From the NCBI GenBank assembly GCA_963783355.1, contig CAWANF010000013.1, positions 62,001-126,000 on the forward strand: a stretch of 64,000 bases of DNA, in the 5' to 3' direction. The notes under the pieces are model-generated. The model worked only from the letters and a program-made list of their open reading frames with translations. It was not told where the DNA came from and ran no database searches. Shown here piece by piece: positions 39,159 to 47,801 of this stretch (positions are counted from its first letter, which is position 1; every line of letters begins with the position of its first letter). Both the position numbers and the translations under genes were made by a program. This DNA is from CAWANF01 sp963783355. GTDB lineage: Bacteria; Bacteroidota; Rhodothermia; Balneolales; DATFMH01.

Positions 39159-39473
39159 TTATGCAGATACTTTGTCAATTCGAATTTGTGTCATGTGCTG
39201 ACGATGGCCGTTACGGACCTGATAGCCTTTACGACGTTTTTTCTTGAAGACAATCAATTTTTCTGATTTGACATGATCGAGTACAGTTGCCTCAACCTTT
39301 GCCCCGTCAACGACAGGAGAGCCAACGCTCACTTTACCTTTGTCATCCGAAACGAGTAAAATGCGGTCGATGTTTAATTTGTCATCTACCGACTTATCCT
39401 GTTTTGCAACACAAATTACGTCGTTTTCGGCAACTTTGTATTGATGTCCACCAATTTCTATAATTGCGTACAT
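39159..39473 (-). CDS. rplU: 50S ribosomal protein L21
   Basis: A 104-residue L21 beginning MYAIIEIGGHQYKV and ending with the KKRRKGYQVRNGHRQHMT-type RNA-binding tail. The ATG at 39473 is chosen because the upstream in-frame extension to 39533 has no family counterpart. It binds 23S rRNA in the large subunit and precedes rpmA in an operon. The gap upstream (39474-39644) is divergent with a small plus-strand gene. Confidence 0.97.
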   Translation of the reverse strand: MYAIIEIGGHQYKVAENDVICVAKQDKSVDDKLNIDRILLVSDDKGKVSVGSPVVDGAKVEATVLDHVKSEKLIVFKKKRRKGYQVRNGHRQHMTQIRIDKVSA

Positions 39474-39644
39474 GTTAATCGTGCGAACTATGCTGAAAAT
39501 TTGAATTTTATTTAGACTCCAAATATAAGGCAAAGTTTTAATATTTCAAAAATATCAAACAGTATTTTAAACAGCTGCCTACCTTTTTTTTTACTATATT
39601 TATCAGCAAAAATCAGATAATACAAAATTATTTAACGGGAGAAA

Positions 39645-39827
39645 GTGATGAGAGAATTACCCGATTTACATAAATCTGCATTTGTTTATAAAAACAAGAA
39701 AAGACTACAGCACGATGGCGGAAGAGCCTGGATTAAAGACTCGCAACTTCACAATGCGGTACAGGGAACCACAACCTGGGTTGAAACAGCCAGGAAACAA
39801 GAGGCCGAAGTAAAAGAAAAGGCTTGA
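39645..39827 (+). CDS. Small hypothetical protein
   Basis: A 59-60-residue basic protein (MRELPDLHKSAFVY...ETARKQEAEVKEKA) with no recognised family. A GGGAGAAAG sequence 4-12 bases before the GTG/ATG pair (39645/39648) is a good ribosome-binding site, and there is no overlapping better ORF. Both support a real gene. The charged C-terminus suggests a soluble or nucleic-acid-associated peptide. It lies upstream of the thioredoxin-TPR gene in the same direction, about 100 bases away. Confidence 0.55.
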   Translation: MMRELPDLHKSAFVYKNKKRLQHDGGRAWIKDSQLHNAVQGTTTWVETARKQEAEVKEKA

Positions 39828-39930
39828 TTTAACCTGCTATTCTTACCGGTTCTGTTGATATTACAAACGGAATTCATCTAACAGAGTTATATTATATAAT
39901 TACTATTTGATTTAATTTTTTAACAAGTAT

Positions 39931-40755
39931 ATGTCATACGAAGTCACTGATTTTCAAAAGGATATCGTCGAAGCCAGCGAGAAAGTTCCGGTAGTATTGG
40001 ATTTTTGGGCTGAGTGGTGTGGCCCATGCCGTATGATTGGACCGGTTTTAGAAAAATTGGCGGGAGAAGCCAACGGCAAATGGAAGCTGGTTAAAATTGA
40101 TACGGAGAAAAATCAACAGCTGGCGGCACAATTTGGGATACGAAGTATTCCGGCGGTCAAAATGGTGTTTCAGAAATCGATAGTCGCAGAATTTACCGGG
40201 GCTTTGCCTGAAGCATCCGTTCGCAAATGGCTGAAAGAAAATTTACCAGAAACCGAGGAAGAACAATCGGTCAAAGGGGATGTCGATACCTATTTAAGCC
40301 AGGGAGATCGTTTATCAGCAAGAAGAGTTATGGAGCAATATCTCCAGAGCGAGCAGGGCGAACAGGATGATTTAGTAAAAATGTCATTGCTTTATTTGCC
40401 GGATGAACTGGAAAAAGCCACTCAGTTATCCGAACAGTTCAGAAATGAACCTAAATATGAGCTGGAATTACAGACTCTTGATACCATTATCCATTTGGCA
40501 AAAGTTGCGGCAGGAGAGGTTGAAGTCAAGAGTAACATCAAAGAAACTGCAGACTCGTACAAACTTGCAGCAACTTACATTTTCGAGCAAAAATATGGCC
40601 AGGCCTTAGATCTCTTTATCGATAGCCTTATAAAAGATCGTAATATGGATGAAGATGGCCCGAGAAAGGCATGTATTGCCATCTTTGCTATGTTGGGAAA
40701 TACTCATCCCGTTACCCAAAACTACCGACGCCGGTTTTCCATGGCACTTTACTGA
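39931..40755 (+). CDS. Thioredoxin-TPR protein, CnoX/YbbN-like
   Basis: A 274-residue protein with an N-terminal thioredoxin domain (active site WCGPC, Cys30 and Cys33; cis-Pro in SIPAVKM) and a helical TPR-like C-terminal half. This is the CnoX/YbbN layout, a chaperedoxin that passes unfolded proteins to GroEL. Unlike E. coli CnoX, as I recall it, the redox pair here is complete, so it could also act as a disulfide reductase. Confidence 0.88.
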   Translation: MSYEVTDFQKDIVEASEKVPVVLDFWAEWCGPCRMIGPVLEKLAGEANGKWKLVKIDTEKNQQLAAQFGIRSIPAVKMVFQKSIVAEFTGALPEASVRKWLKENLPETEEEQSVKGDVDTYLSQGDRLSARRVMEQYLQSEQGEQDDLVKMSLLYLPDELEKATQLSEQFRNEPKYELELQTLDTIIHLAKVAAGEVEVKSNIKETADSYKLAATYIFEQKYGQALDLFIDSLIKDRNMDEDGPRKACIAIFAMLGNTHPVTQNYRRRFSMALY

Positions 40756-40890
40756 AAGAAATTTTGAATTGAGAAATGTTGAATTTGAATAGGTAAAAAA
40801 GGAAAACGGAAAATGAAGAACGAAGCGGGCAATTCTACTAAGGAGTCATTCTGAACTTGATTCAGAATTCATTACCGGTAATTAATGCTC

Positions 40891-41541
40891 TTAATTCACA
40901 CGGTGGATACCATTCCTGTTCACATGTCCGACATATCTTCCTAATATCTTCACTTCTTCGAACACATCCGGTTCAATCTGAATGGCATTAAATTCCGGAT
41001 TTGCCGGTTCCAGCCGTAACCCATTCAAACCAAAATAAATGCGTTTCAGGCTGGTTTCTCCATTGTATAAAACGGCACCGATATCACCATCTTTAAGATC
41101 ATTATCAACTAAAAGAACAAAATCTCCATCCCTGATCCCGGCATCTCTCATGCTCATTCCGGAAACCCGCAAAGCGTACAACTTATCCAGATTCGGAAAC
41201 AACGTTTCCAGCGTAATGGTACCAAGATTAGCTTCTACCGCTTCCTGGAGATAACCGGCAGTAATAATTCCACGAACAGGAATTCCGCCATATTTTGGTT
41301 CTTCCTCAGGAAGATAGTCGTTTTTGTAGGCATTATTGATATCGTAACCATCGTCATCAGTCCTGACCAAATATCCTTTTTTCAGTAAGGCTTTGATATT
41401 TTGAGTGACACTGTTCGGAGATTTATAATCAAACTGTTCGGCGATTTCCTGGTATGTAGGCCATATGGCGTTCTCTTTTTTGTATTCAACAATATATTCG
41501 AGAAATTCTTTCTGTTTACGAGTCAGTTGTATATTGTCCAT
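40891..41541 (-). CDS. lexA: LexA repressor
   Basis: A 216-residue SOS repressor. The winged-helix domain covers about residues 1-60, and the self-cleavage site is Ala95-Gly96 in GIITAGYLQ. The catalytic Ser130 lies in VSGMSM and Lys166 in TSLKRIYF, all intact, so RecA-stimulated autocleavage is expected. The ATG at 41541 (MDNIQLTRKQ) is preferred to the longer form from 41604 because it matches the family start. It is divergent from the cyclophilin lipoprotein gene across a 65-base gap. No clear SOS box could be recognised there. Confidence 0.94.
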   Translation of the reverse strand: MDNIQLTRKQKEFLEYIVEYKKENAIWPTYQEIAEQFDYKSPNSVTQNIKALLKKGYLVRTDDDGYDINNAYKNDYLPEEEPKYGGIPVRGIITAGYLQEAVEANLGTITLETLFPNLDKLYALRVSGMSMRDAGIRDGDFVLLVDNDLKDGDIGAVLYNGETSLKRIYFGLNGLRLEPANPEFNAIQIEPDVFEEVKILGRYVGHVNRNGIHRVN

Positions 41542-41606
41542 AATGTCCGCGTGATTACTGTGTGATATATGTGCAAGGTAATTAAACTCATGTCTTAATT
41601 GCAACT

Positions 41607-43691
41607 ATGATGTTCAAAAAAATTAAAATTTCTTTTTTTTATAAGATTCCAATATGGATTTTGGGCTTGTCTTTTTTCGTTGCCTGTCGTGCTAATAAAC
41701 CGGTAATAACATCCCAAAAACAAGTAGTTGAGGGAAAGTTCCCAGCGGAATATCCGGAACTCTACAAAGCGGTTTCTGTCAGAAATGAAAAGAGCTTATT
41801 GGGATTTACGAAAAATTCGAATCGGCTGGTGCGCAATGAGGCATGGCGTGCGTTATTCAATACACAGATAGCAGGTACGAATGAATTTTTTAAGGATGTT
41901 CTGTTTGATCAATCATATCCTGCCTGGTTTGCCTTGAGCGGACATTCCATCTCCAAAAATCAAGAAAGGAAACTTGAGAATTTATGGAATGAGAGCAATA
42001 CGGAACGGGCGGGAATCAGCCTGGTATTGGGATTACAGGGAGATAAGCAGGCTTTGAGTTTCCTGCAAAATCACTTAAGTGAAATAAAAAACCCTAAGAA
42101 TGAATACCCGGTTGCTATGGCTCTGAGCCGTTTATTATTAAGATATCCGGATAAAGCCGAAGTTCCTAAGATGCTGCTTGAACATGCCCTTCAGAGTGAT
42201 AAACAACCGGTTATCCAGGCTTGCCTGTATGGGGCTTATCGCAGTCATGCGGCTTTGATTGATTCAAATTTATCGGAACAACTAATTCGGTCATGGCCAT
42301 CTCAAAGTAAAAAATGGAACCGACTGACTCGTCAGATGATCATCAATATCGTATTCAAATCCAGAAATAAAAATTACCTTAGCATAATTGAAACGGATTC
42401 CCTGCCGGATATCAATGTAAATTCAGGGGTTGAAATCGCCCGTGATTTGGCCTATTACCCGGTCAACGAAAAGTCGTTGCCACTATATATCGGTTTGTTG
42501 AAAAATCGGAACCCAAATGTCGTTTTAACCTGCCTGAATACCCTTGAATCGAAAAAGTGGTCCAGTTCCTTGCTTGCCGATCGCATATCCGTGATCATGG
42601 ATGATGCAAAAAGAAAATATCCGGCTATTTATGTGGCCGGACTGAAAATTATGGATCGCTTTCAACCCAAACTCATTTCAAATGAACAAATTGAGTTAAA
42701 AATGATGGCAGAAAATAATCCGTATCAGTCCGCGGATTTATTTGAACTATTGGGGAAACGGATTGAACAATCGTCCTTTATTGATTATTTACAAAGTGAA
42801 GTACAAAATTCCGATATGCGGTTGGCAATGGCTGCGGTCAATGCCGGATATCAAAAATGGAAATCACTAAAGCAAAAGGATAAATATCAATGGCAAGCGG
42901 TTTACAGAAAACTCTTCCTGAACGCCTTATCGAGAAATGACTTTGGCCTGACGGCTGATCTTTACCCTTTTTTTATGGATACCCTTTTGTTCAGAAAGCG
43001 GGACTTTGACCTGTTAGAAGAGACGATGTCTCATTTATCCTTTCCTGCAGATATTGAAGCCTATGAATCTCTGGTCCCCGTTTTAAAGAAGCGATTGGGT
43101 TCAAAAGGAATACATATTATTGATTCTCTGGCATCTAAACAGTTTCCGCCATTCAACAGATACCTTAAGAAGAATGGATGGAAATCGGTCCCGGCCGGGG
43201 ATTATCATAAATATCCATTATTGCAACCGGACTGGAATCGTCTGAGAAAGCTGGGCCGGTATCCCATTTGGACATTGAAAACAGAGCTGGGAACTATCAA
43301 AATTCGTTTAGATGCATTACGTGCCCCGGCAACCGTTTCGGCCATCGACAGTTTGACGCGCGCCGGAAAGTATAATGGCGTACCTTTTCATCGAGTGGTT
43401 CCCGATTTTGTAATTCAGGGCGGAGATTTTGAGCGTAAAGACGGTTATGGAGGTGCCGGTTTTGTGTTACCGACGGAAGCCAATGAAAAAGAGTTTATCC
43501 GGGGGGCTGTCGGCATTGCCAGCGCCGGGACCGACACGGAAGGCCCGCAGTATTTCATTATGCACCAATGGGCGCCCCATTTGAATGGACATTATACGCT
43601 GTTCGGACAAGTAATCCAGGGAATGGATGTCGTAGATCGGATCGTGGTGGGCGATAAGGTGATAAAGGCAAGTATCGAACAGGAAAGATAG
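41607..43691 (+). CDS. Lipoprotein with HEAT-like helical region and cyclophilin PPIase domain
   Basis: A 694-residue lipoprotein (lipobox FFVAC, Cys27). Residues about 40-540 are helical and contain HEAT-like repeats (EVPKMLLEHALQSDKQPVIQACLYG and similar patterns). The last 150 residues are a cyclophilin-type peptidyl-prolyl isomerase: GTIKIRLDALRAPATV, FHRVVPDFVIQGGDF, GPQYFIMH and LNGHYTLFGQV. The catalytic Arg and Phe blocks are present. It is likely an envelope-anchored folding factor. Start codons ATG ATG at 41607/41610 follow the lexA gap directly. Confidence 0.88.
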   Translation: MMFKKIKISFFYKIPIWILGLSFFVACRANKPVITSQKQVVEGKFPAEYPELYKAVSVRNEKSLLGFTKNSNRLVRNEAWRALFNTQIAGTNEFFKDVLFDQSYPAWFALSGHSISKNQERKLENLWNESNTERAGISLVLGLQGDKQALSFLQNHLSEIKNPKNEYPVAMALSRLLLRYPDKAEVPKMLLEHALQSDKQPVIQACLYGAYRSHAALIDSNLSEQLIRSWPSQSKKWNRLTRQMIINIVFKSRNKNYLSIIETDSLPDINVNSGVEIARDLAYYPVNEKSLPLYIGLLKNRNPNVVLTCLNTLESKKWSSSLLADRISVIMDDAKRKYPAIYVAGLKIMDRFQPKLISNEQIELKMMAENNPYQSADLFELLGKRIEQSSFIDYLQSEVQNSDMRLAMAAVNAGYQKWKSLKQKDKYQWQAVYRKLFLNALSRNDFGLTADLYPFFMDTLLFRKRDFDLLEETMSHLSFPADIEAYESLVPVLKKRLGSKGIHIIDSLASKQFPPFNRYLKKNGWKSVPAGDYHKYPLLQPDWNRLRKLGRYPIWTLKTELGTIKIRLDALRAPATVSAIDSLTRAGKYNGVPFHRVVPDFVIQGGDFERKDGYGGAGFVLPTEANEKEFIRGAVGIASAGTDTEGPQYFIMHQWAPHLNGHYTLFGQVIQGMDVVDRIVVGDKVIKASIEQER

Positions 43692-43700
43692 CTTAAAAAC

Positions 43701-43728
43701 GTACTGACGTTGCATGCAACGTCAGTAC
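43701..43728. terminator. Perfect 28-bp palindrome between convergent genes
   Basis: GTACTGACGTTGCA is followed immediately by its exact reverse complement with no spacer. It lies between the stops of the cyclophilin lipoprotein (plus) and the glutaryl-CoA dehydrogenase-like gene (minus). On the minus strand it is followed by GTTTTTAAG, so it can act as a terminator for the dehydrogenase gene. The absence of a loop is unusual for a terminator. Confidence 0.7.
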
Positions 43729-43744
43729 AAGAATGCAAAATTGC

Positions 43745-44956
43745 TTACAAATCATTTCCCCGCGGCGTAAAGGACTGGATACCGGTAATTTCACGGCCGA
43801 GAATAAGTCCGTGAATATCGTAGGTTCCTTCGTAGGTAACCACTGATTCCAGGTTCACCATATGGTGGATCACACGATAATCGCCGGTAATGCCATTACC
43901 TCCATGCATATCACGTGCCGCACGGGCAATTTCCAGCGCTTTCATGGTATTATTACGTTTCGCAAGAGAAATCATCGCAGGATGGGCTTTATGCTGATCT
44001 TTCAGTTGTCCGAGTCGCCACACGAGCATCTGCATGGAAGTGATATCCGTCAGCATATTGGCCAGCTTTGTTTGTATAATCTGGTTGGCGGCAAGGGGAT
44101 AACCGAATTGTTTCCGTTCGAGGACATATTGCCGTGCGCGATGATAGCAATTTTCGGCGGCGCCGACCGATCCCCAGGCAATGCCATAACGGGCATTATT
44201 CAGACAACCGAACGGGCCTTTCAACCCGCGAATATCAGGGAATACATTTTCATCGGGAACAAAAACATCTTCCATCACAATTTCCCCGGTGCTCGATGCC
44301 CGCAGCGACATCTTGTTCTCTGTTTTCGGTGCCGAATAACCTTTCATATCTTTTTCGAGAATGAAACCACGGATGACGCCTTTGTCGTCTTTCTTCTCTT
44401 TGGCCTTGGCCCAAACAATAGCAACGTCCGCAATCGGGGAATTGGTAATCCACATTTTGGCCCCGTTCAGGATCCAGCCGCCATCGACTTTCAAAGCAGT
44501 AGAGACCATGGAGCCGGGATCTGAACCATGATCCGGTTCGGTAAGGCCAAAACAACCGATGATTTCACCTGTTGAAAGACGTGGTAAATATTTCTGTTTT
44601 TGTTCTTCAGTACCATATTCTTCAATGGGAAACATCACCAAAGATGACTGAACCGACATAAATGACCGATAACCCGAATCGACACGCTCCACTTCACGGG
44701 CGATGAGTCCGTATGCCGTATAGCTGGCGCCTACACCACCGTATTCCGGATCGACGGCAGAACCGAGCAATCCCAGTTCGCCCATTTCCGTGGCAATCTC
44801 TTTATCAAAAAACTCTTCCTGGTTTCCTTTTAAAGCCCTGGGTTCGAGACGGCTCTGGGCATAATCACGGGCTGTTTCCATGATCATACGATCATCTTCG
44901 TTAAGTAACGATTCAAATAGAAAAGCGTCGTCGGTGTTGAATGAAAGTGTCGGCAT
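43745..44956 (-). CDS. gcdH: Glutaryl-CoA dehydrogenase-like acyl-CoA dehydrogenase
   Basis: A 403-residue FAD acyl-CoA dehydrogenase. The closest pattern is glutaryl-CoA dehydrogenase: YRSFMSVQSSLVM (with the substrate-binding Arg) and the catalytic Glu in VVTYEGTYDIH near residue 374. FAD contacts lie in CFGLTEPDHGSDPGS and WITNSP. This enzyme makes crotonyl-CoA in lysine and tryptophan breakdown and passes electrons to ETF. ETF genes are 3-6 kb away on the same strand. Length is normal. Confidence 0.9.
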   Translation of the reverse strand: MPTLSFNTDDAFLFESLLNEDDRMIMETARDYAQSRLEPRALKGNQEEFFDKEIATEMGELGLLGSAVDPEYGGVGASYTAYGLIAREVERVDSGYRSFMSVQSSLVMFPIEEYGTEEQKQKYLPRLSTGEIIGCFGLTEPDHGSDPGSMVSTALKVDGGWILNGAKMWITNSPIADVAIVWAKAKEKKDDKGVIRGFILEKDMKGYSAPKTENKMSLRASSTGEIVMEDVFVPDENVFPDIRGLKGPFGCLNNARYGIAWGSVGAAENCYHRARQYVLERKQFGYPLAANQIIQTKLANMLTDITSMQMLVWRLGQLKDQHKAHPAMISLAKRNNTMKALEIARAARDMHGGNGITGDYRVIHHMVNLESVVTYEGTYDIHGLILGREITGIQSFTPRGNDL

Positions 44957-45163
44957 GCAAGAAAAATTAAATTATTAGATGATGTTCGTCGTGTGTGGAA
45001 TATGTGAAAAGGAAATTATCTAAACAATGGTAATTATTGCTAAATGATGGAACGATGGAACGCGAATAACGAGGATGCTGCGAATTTATACGGACAGAAA
45101 AAATTATGAATGTTGAATTATGAATTATGAATTAGGAGCGTTGTCATAGAGTTAGTGCATTGG

Positions 45164-45208
45164 ATTAACGTCATCCCGGCCGGAGAGCCGGGATCTCCTT
45201 ACGTTAAT
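45164..45208 (+). repeat. GTCAT-type palindromic repeat with extended stem
   Basis: Core GTCATCCCGGC - CGGAGA - GCCGGGATCTCC is enclosed by ATTAACGT / ACGTTAAT, giving a discontinuous stem over 45 bases. It is the best-formed single copy of the GTCAT family in this window. Confidence 0.8.
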
Positions 45209-45363
45209 CAGGGTAAAGCACAAAGAGCGAAGAGAAGTCACAAAGGACACAAAATTAAAAAGTGAAAAGATGAGCCCTAACTAAAGATGTGGAGTCCATT
45301 AAAAAAACACTGAAGGCACAGAGGAATGCACTGAGAAAAATATGAGGATAACTACCAACGTTA

Positions 45364-45392
45364 GGAGGTCCCGCATCTGTGTGCGGGATGAC
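45364..45392 (-). repeat. GTCAT-type palindromic repeat
   Basis: On the minus strand it reads GTCATCCCGCA - CACAGA - TGCGGGACCTCC. It has the same GTCAT...CTCC frame as the 45164 copy but a different stem, showing that the stems vary while the ends stay fixed. Confidence 0.75.
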
Positions 45393-45549
45393 GTTATTGC
45401 AGTTCGGGGTGGTGCTCTGGGGAACACACAGAGAGAATTTTAACGGGAGCAAATATTTCTCTGTTGATACAAATCCCGGTAATCAAATTAATCCTATAAA
45501 TCGCGGTTCATATACGAATGAAACGTTGAAAAAGCAACAAAGGGGAGTA

Positions 45550-45575
45550 CATGCTTCGACTCCGCTCAGCATGAC
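45550..45575 (-). repeat. GTCATGCTGAGCGGAGTCGAAGC repeat
   Basis: One of six copies in this window with the identical 18-base core GCTGAGCGGAGTCGAAGC. The others are at 45685-45709 (minus), 57971-57994, 58092-58115, 61287-61312 and 63750-63777 (plus). Ends CATGCT/AGCATG pair. None is inside a credible gene. Confidence 0.85.
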
Positions 45576-45684
45576 ATGGTTCTTTAAATTTTGATCCCAG
45601 CCCTAACCAATTCAACAATTAATTCGTTCTTAATCAGTGTTTTTCCGTGAGGATCTGTGGCTATTTTGTTTTTTTGTTCATCAT

Positions 45685-45709
45685 ATGCTTCGACTCCGCT
45701 CAGCATGAC
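45685..45709 (-). repeat. GTCATGCTGAGCGGAGTCGAAGC repeat
   Basis: Second copy in the same gap as 45550-45575, about 110 bases away and in the same orientation, with the same 18-base core. Confidence 0.85.
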
Positions 45710-45798
45710 ATTATTCTTAAATTGACAATTCGAAATTGTCCATTCCTCCGTCTTTCGTTATCCAGTCCCCGTATTCCCTTTTATCTCAACTCTGTCTT

Positions 45799-46965
45799 TC
45801 AGTCGTTCATCAATTCACGTGATATGATAATTCGCTGTATCTCCGATGTGCCTTCGCCAATTTCAAGCAGCTTCGCATCACGCAGAAAACGCTCGACATG
45901 GTATTCCTGTGTATATCCATATCCGCCATGTATTTGAATAGCTTTCAATGCGCTTTGAGTTGCTAACTCTGAAGCAAACAACTTCGCCATAGAAGCTTCG
46001 ACGGTAAATGATTTTCCCTGGTCTTTGAGCCAGGCAGCGCGATGCACCATCAGTCGTGCGGCATCACCCCGGGCGGCCATGTCGGCAATCATCCATCGGA
46101 TGGCCTGGAATTTTCCAATCGGTTTTCCAAACTGTTCCCGCTCTTTGGCATATTTGATCGACTCTTCGATACAGCCGCGATTGATCCCAACGGCCAGCGC
46201 CCCGATTCCAATACGTCCGCCGTCCAGGATTTTCATAGTATCAATGAAGCCGTGATTGAGTTTTCCCAGTAAATTATCCTCCGGAATTTCACAATTCTCC
46301 AGGAAGACCTCGGTGGTGTCGGAAGAATTCATGCCCAGTTTGTGCATTTTGGGGCCGGGTTTGAGTCCGGGATTATCACCTTCCACAATAAATGCGCTGA
46401 TTCCTTTAGCTCCCAAAGACTTGTCCGTTTTAGCCAGGATAACATAGATCCCGCCAACCGAACCCTGGGTGATGAAAATTTTCGAACCGTTCAAAATCCA
46501 TTTATCACCGCGTTTTTCGGCCGTGGTTTTCATTCCTGATGCATCACTTCCCGATCCCGGTTCCGTGAGTCCCCAGGCGCCGAGTACCTCACCTTGTGCC
46601 AAACGTGTCAGATATTTCTTCTTTTGGTCCTCATTTCCCGCAATGGCAATATGTCCGGAGCAAAGTGAGGTGTGGGAAGCCACGGTCAGCGCCAGAGAAG
46701 CATCCCAGCGGGCAATTTCTTCAATAGCCAGCGTGAAACTGATCGTATCAGCACCTCCGCCGCCATATTTTTCATCGTGATTGATCCCCATCAATCCCAT
46801 TTCACCCAGTTGCTTAACAATATCGTGTGGAAATTCTTTAGAGTGATCCCGTTCGATGACACCCGGAGCAACATATCGCTCCACAAAATCTTTGACGGTC
46901 TCTCTGATAAGTTGTTGATCTTCGTTAAGCCCGAACGACAAGCCATGATTCTGAATAGTTTCCAT
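45799..46965 (-). CDS. Acyl-CoA dehydrogenase (short/medium-chain type)
   Basis: A 388-residue FAD acyl-CoA dehydrogenase. Blocks are GAWGLTEPGSGSDASGM, ITQGSVG, the FAD/dimer region REQFGKPIGKFQAI, and QIHGGYGYTQEYHVERFLRDAK near the C-terminus. The catalytic Glu is in LLEIGEGTSEIQR near residue 372, the position used by butyryl- and medium-chain enzymes. Chain-length preference cannot be set. It lies downstream of the etf/fix genes on the same strand and would feed electrons to them. Confidence 0.92.
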   Translation of the reverse strand: METIQNHGLSFGLNEDQQLIRETVKDFVERYVAPGVIERDHSKEFPHDIVKQLGEMGLMGINHDEKYGGGGADTISFTLAIEEIARWDASLALTVASHTSLCSGHIAIAGNEDQKKKYLTRLAQGEVLGAWGLTEPGSGSDASGMKTTAEKRGDKWILNGSKIFITQGSVGGIYVILAKTDKSLGAKGISAFIVEGDNPGLKPGPKMHKLGMNSSDTTEVFLENCEIPEDNLLGKLNHGFIDTMKILDGGRIGIGALAVGINRGCIEESIKYAKEREQFGKPIGKFQAIRWMIADMAARGDAARLMVHRAAWLKDQGKSFTVEASMAKLFASELATQSALKAIQIHGGYGYTQEYHVERFLRDAKLLEIGEGTSEIQRIIISRELMND

Positions 46966-47014
46966 AATAGTATTGAGATGTGAGTATTGAGTAGTGAGAT
47001 ATAAGACCCAATAG

Positions 47015-47374
47015 TCAGGTTGAATTTTTTATATTTTGAATTAAAACAAATAACATTTTTTGAATTTCATCAATTTGATTTGAAAGCTTCTCAAAATCAC
47101 TTGTGGTTAAGTAATCAAGGTTGTTTGATATTATAAGTTGAGTCTCAAGTTCGTAGGTTGAACCATGGGCAATATTCAAAAAATGTCTGAATTCTAAATC
47201 GGTACCTCGTCCGGCACCTTCCGCAATATTTGAACCAATCGATACAACACATCTATTTATTTGTGAAATCAGTCCAAATTTTTCCTGGTTTGGATATTTT
47301 TTCGTTTGATGATAAATATCAGTCGCTAAATCAACAGATTTTTTCCAAACATTTAAGCCCTTAAAGTTATGCAT
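47015..47374 (-). CDS. Four helix bundle protein (S23/IVP family)
   Basis: A 119-residue four-helix bundle protein of the family first seen in 23S rRNA intervening sequences. Family blocks are FKGLNVWKKSVDLA, GLISQINRCVVSIGSNIAEG and EFRHFLNIAHGSTYELETQL. Its function is unknown; in FCB-type genomes it is a common orphan gene set among repeats. The ATG at 47374 (MHNFKGL) fits the family better than 47386. It interrupts the run between the acyl-CoA dehydrogenase and fixX and is probably a later insertion. Confidence 0.92.
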   Translation of the reverse strand: MHNFKGLNVWKKSVDLATDIYHQTKKYPNQEKFGLISQINRCVVSIGSNIAEGAGRGTDLEFRHFLNIAHGSTYELETQLIISNNLDYLTTSDFEKLSNQIDEIQKMLFVLIQNIKNST

Positions 47375-47498
47375 CTTTAATCCCATTTATGAAATTTTAT
47401 ATAAACAGGATCAAATTGCTCAAAACTACTTACAAGAAAATATTTTGGTGATGAGCATTGAGCTGAAAAGTCTCACTACCATATCTCTTCATCTAATA

Positions 47499-47801
47499 TC
47501 AGCCAAAATTCCAGTTTATTCCCCGGCCAATTTCAGGCTGCGGGTATTTCCAGGTCACGGCACTCTGATCGCATGCATACATGCAGGTGCCGCATTCAAT
47601 ACAGTCTTCAAACTGAAAATGAACTTTGCCTTCTTCATCAATCGTATAACAATTTGCCGGACAAACATAAGTCGTGCATAAATGCGGACAGCCACTGTTG
47701 CAAATTTCGGTATCAACTTCAATATGTGCTTTGGCATCTGAACGGCCCTGGTTCCGGTAATTGACCAGGCCGAGACGATCAGCAATAGACAAATTTTTCA
47801 T
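47499..47801 (-). CDS. fixX: FixX-like ferredoxin
   Basis: A 100-residue ferredoxin-like protein with a CPANCYT segment and a CIECGTCMYAC iron-sulphur motif. The FixX-type ending (VTWKYPQPEIGRG) is present. It works with FixC in passing electrons from ETF to the quinone pool. Its start overlaps the fixC stop by 4 bases (ATGA), so the two are made together. Confidence 0.9.
   Translation of the reverse strand: MKNLSIADRLGLVNYRNQGRSDAKAHIEVDTEICNSGCPHLCTTYVCPANCYTIDEEGKVHFQFEDCIECGTCMYACDQSAVTWKYPQPEIGRGINWNFG

Larger units (their letters stand above)
44957..45798. other. Gene-free region with palindromic repeats
   Basis: No credible gene lies here; the ORFs present are made of repeat sequence. 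It holds two GTCAT-type hairpins (45164-45208, 45364-45392), two GCTTCGACTCCGCTCAGC elements (45550-45575, 45685-45709), and AT-rich ATGAATTATGAATTA and CACAAAGG/CACTGAAGG phrases that recur elsewhere in the window. Confidence 0.75.

Noticed and set aside
39474..39644. L21 leader RNA motif
   Set aside because: Gap is suitable in position, but no convincing conserved hairpin could be recognised by eye.
41542..41606. SOS box in the lexA gap
   Set aside because: No clear dyad was found, and the LexA site for this lineage is not known to me.
43862..44524. 220-codon plus-strand ORF
   Set aside because: It is antisense to the glutaryl-CoA dehydrogenase-like gene, whose motifs are complete; the antisense frame has no family pattern.
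45379..45594. 71-codon ORF on the plus strand
   Set aside because: It lies wholly in the repeat-rich gap and crosses a hairpin and a GCTTCGACTCC element; composition is not protein-like.
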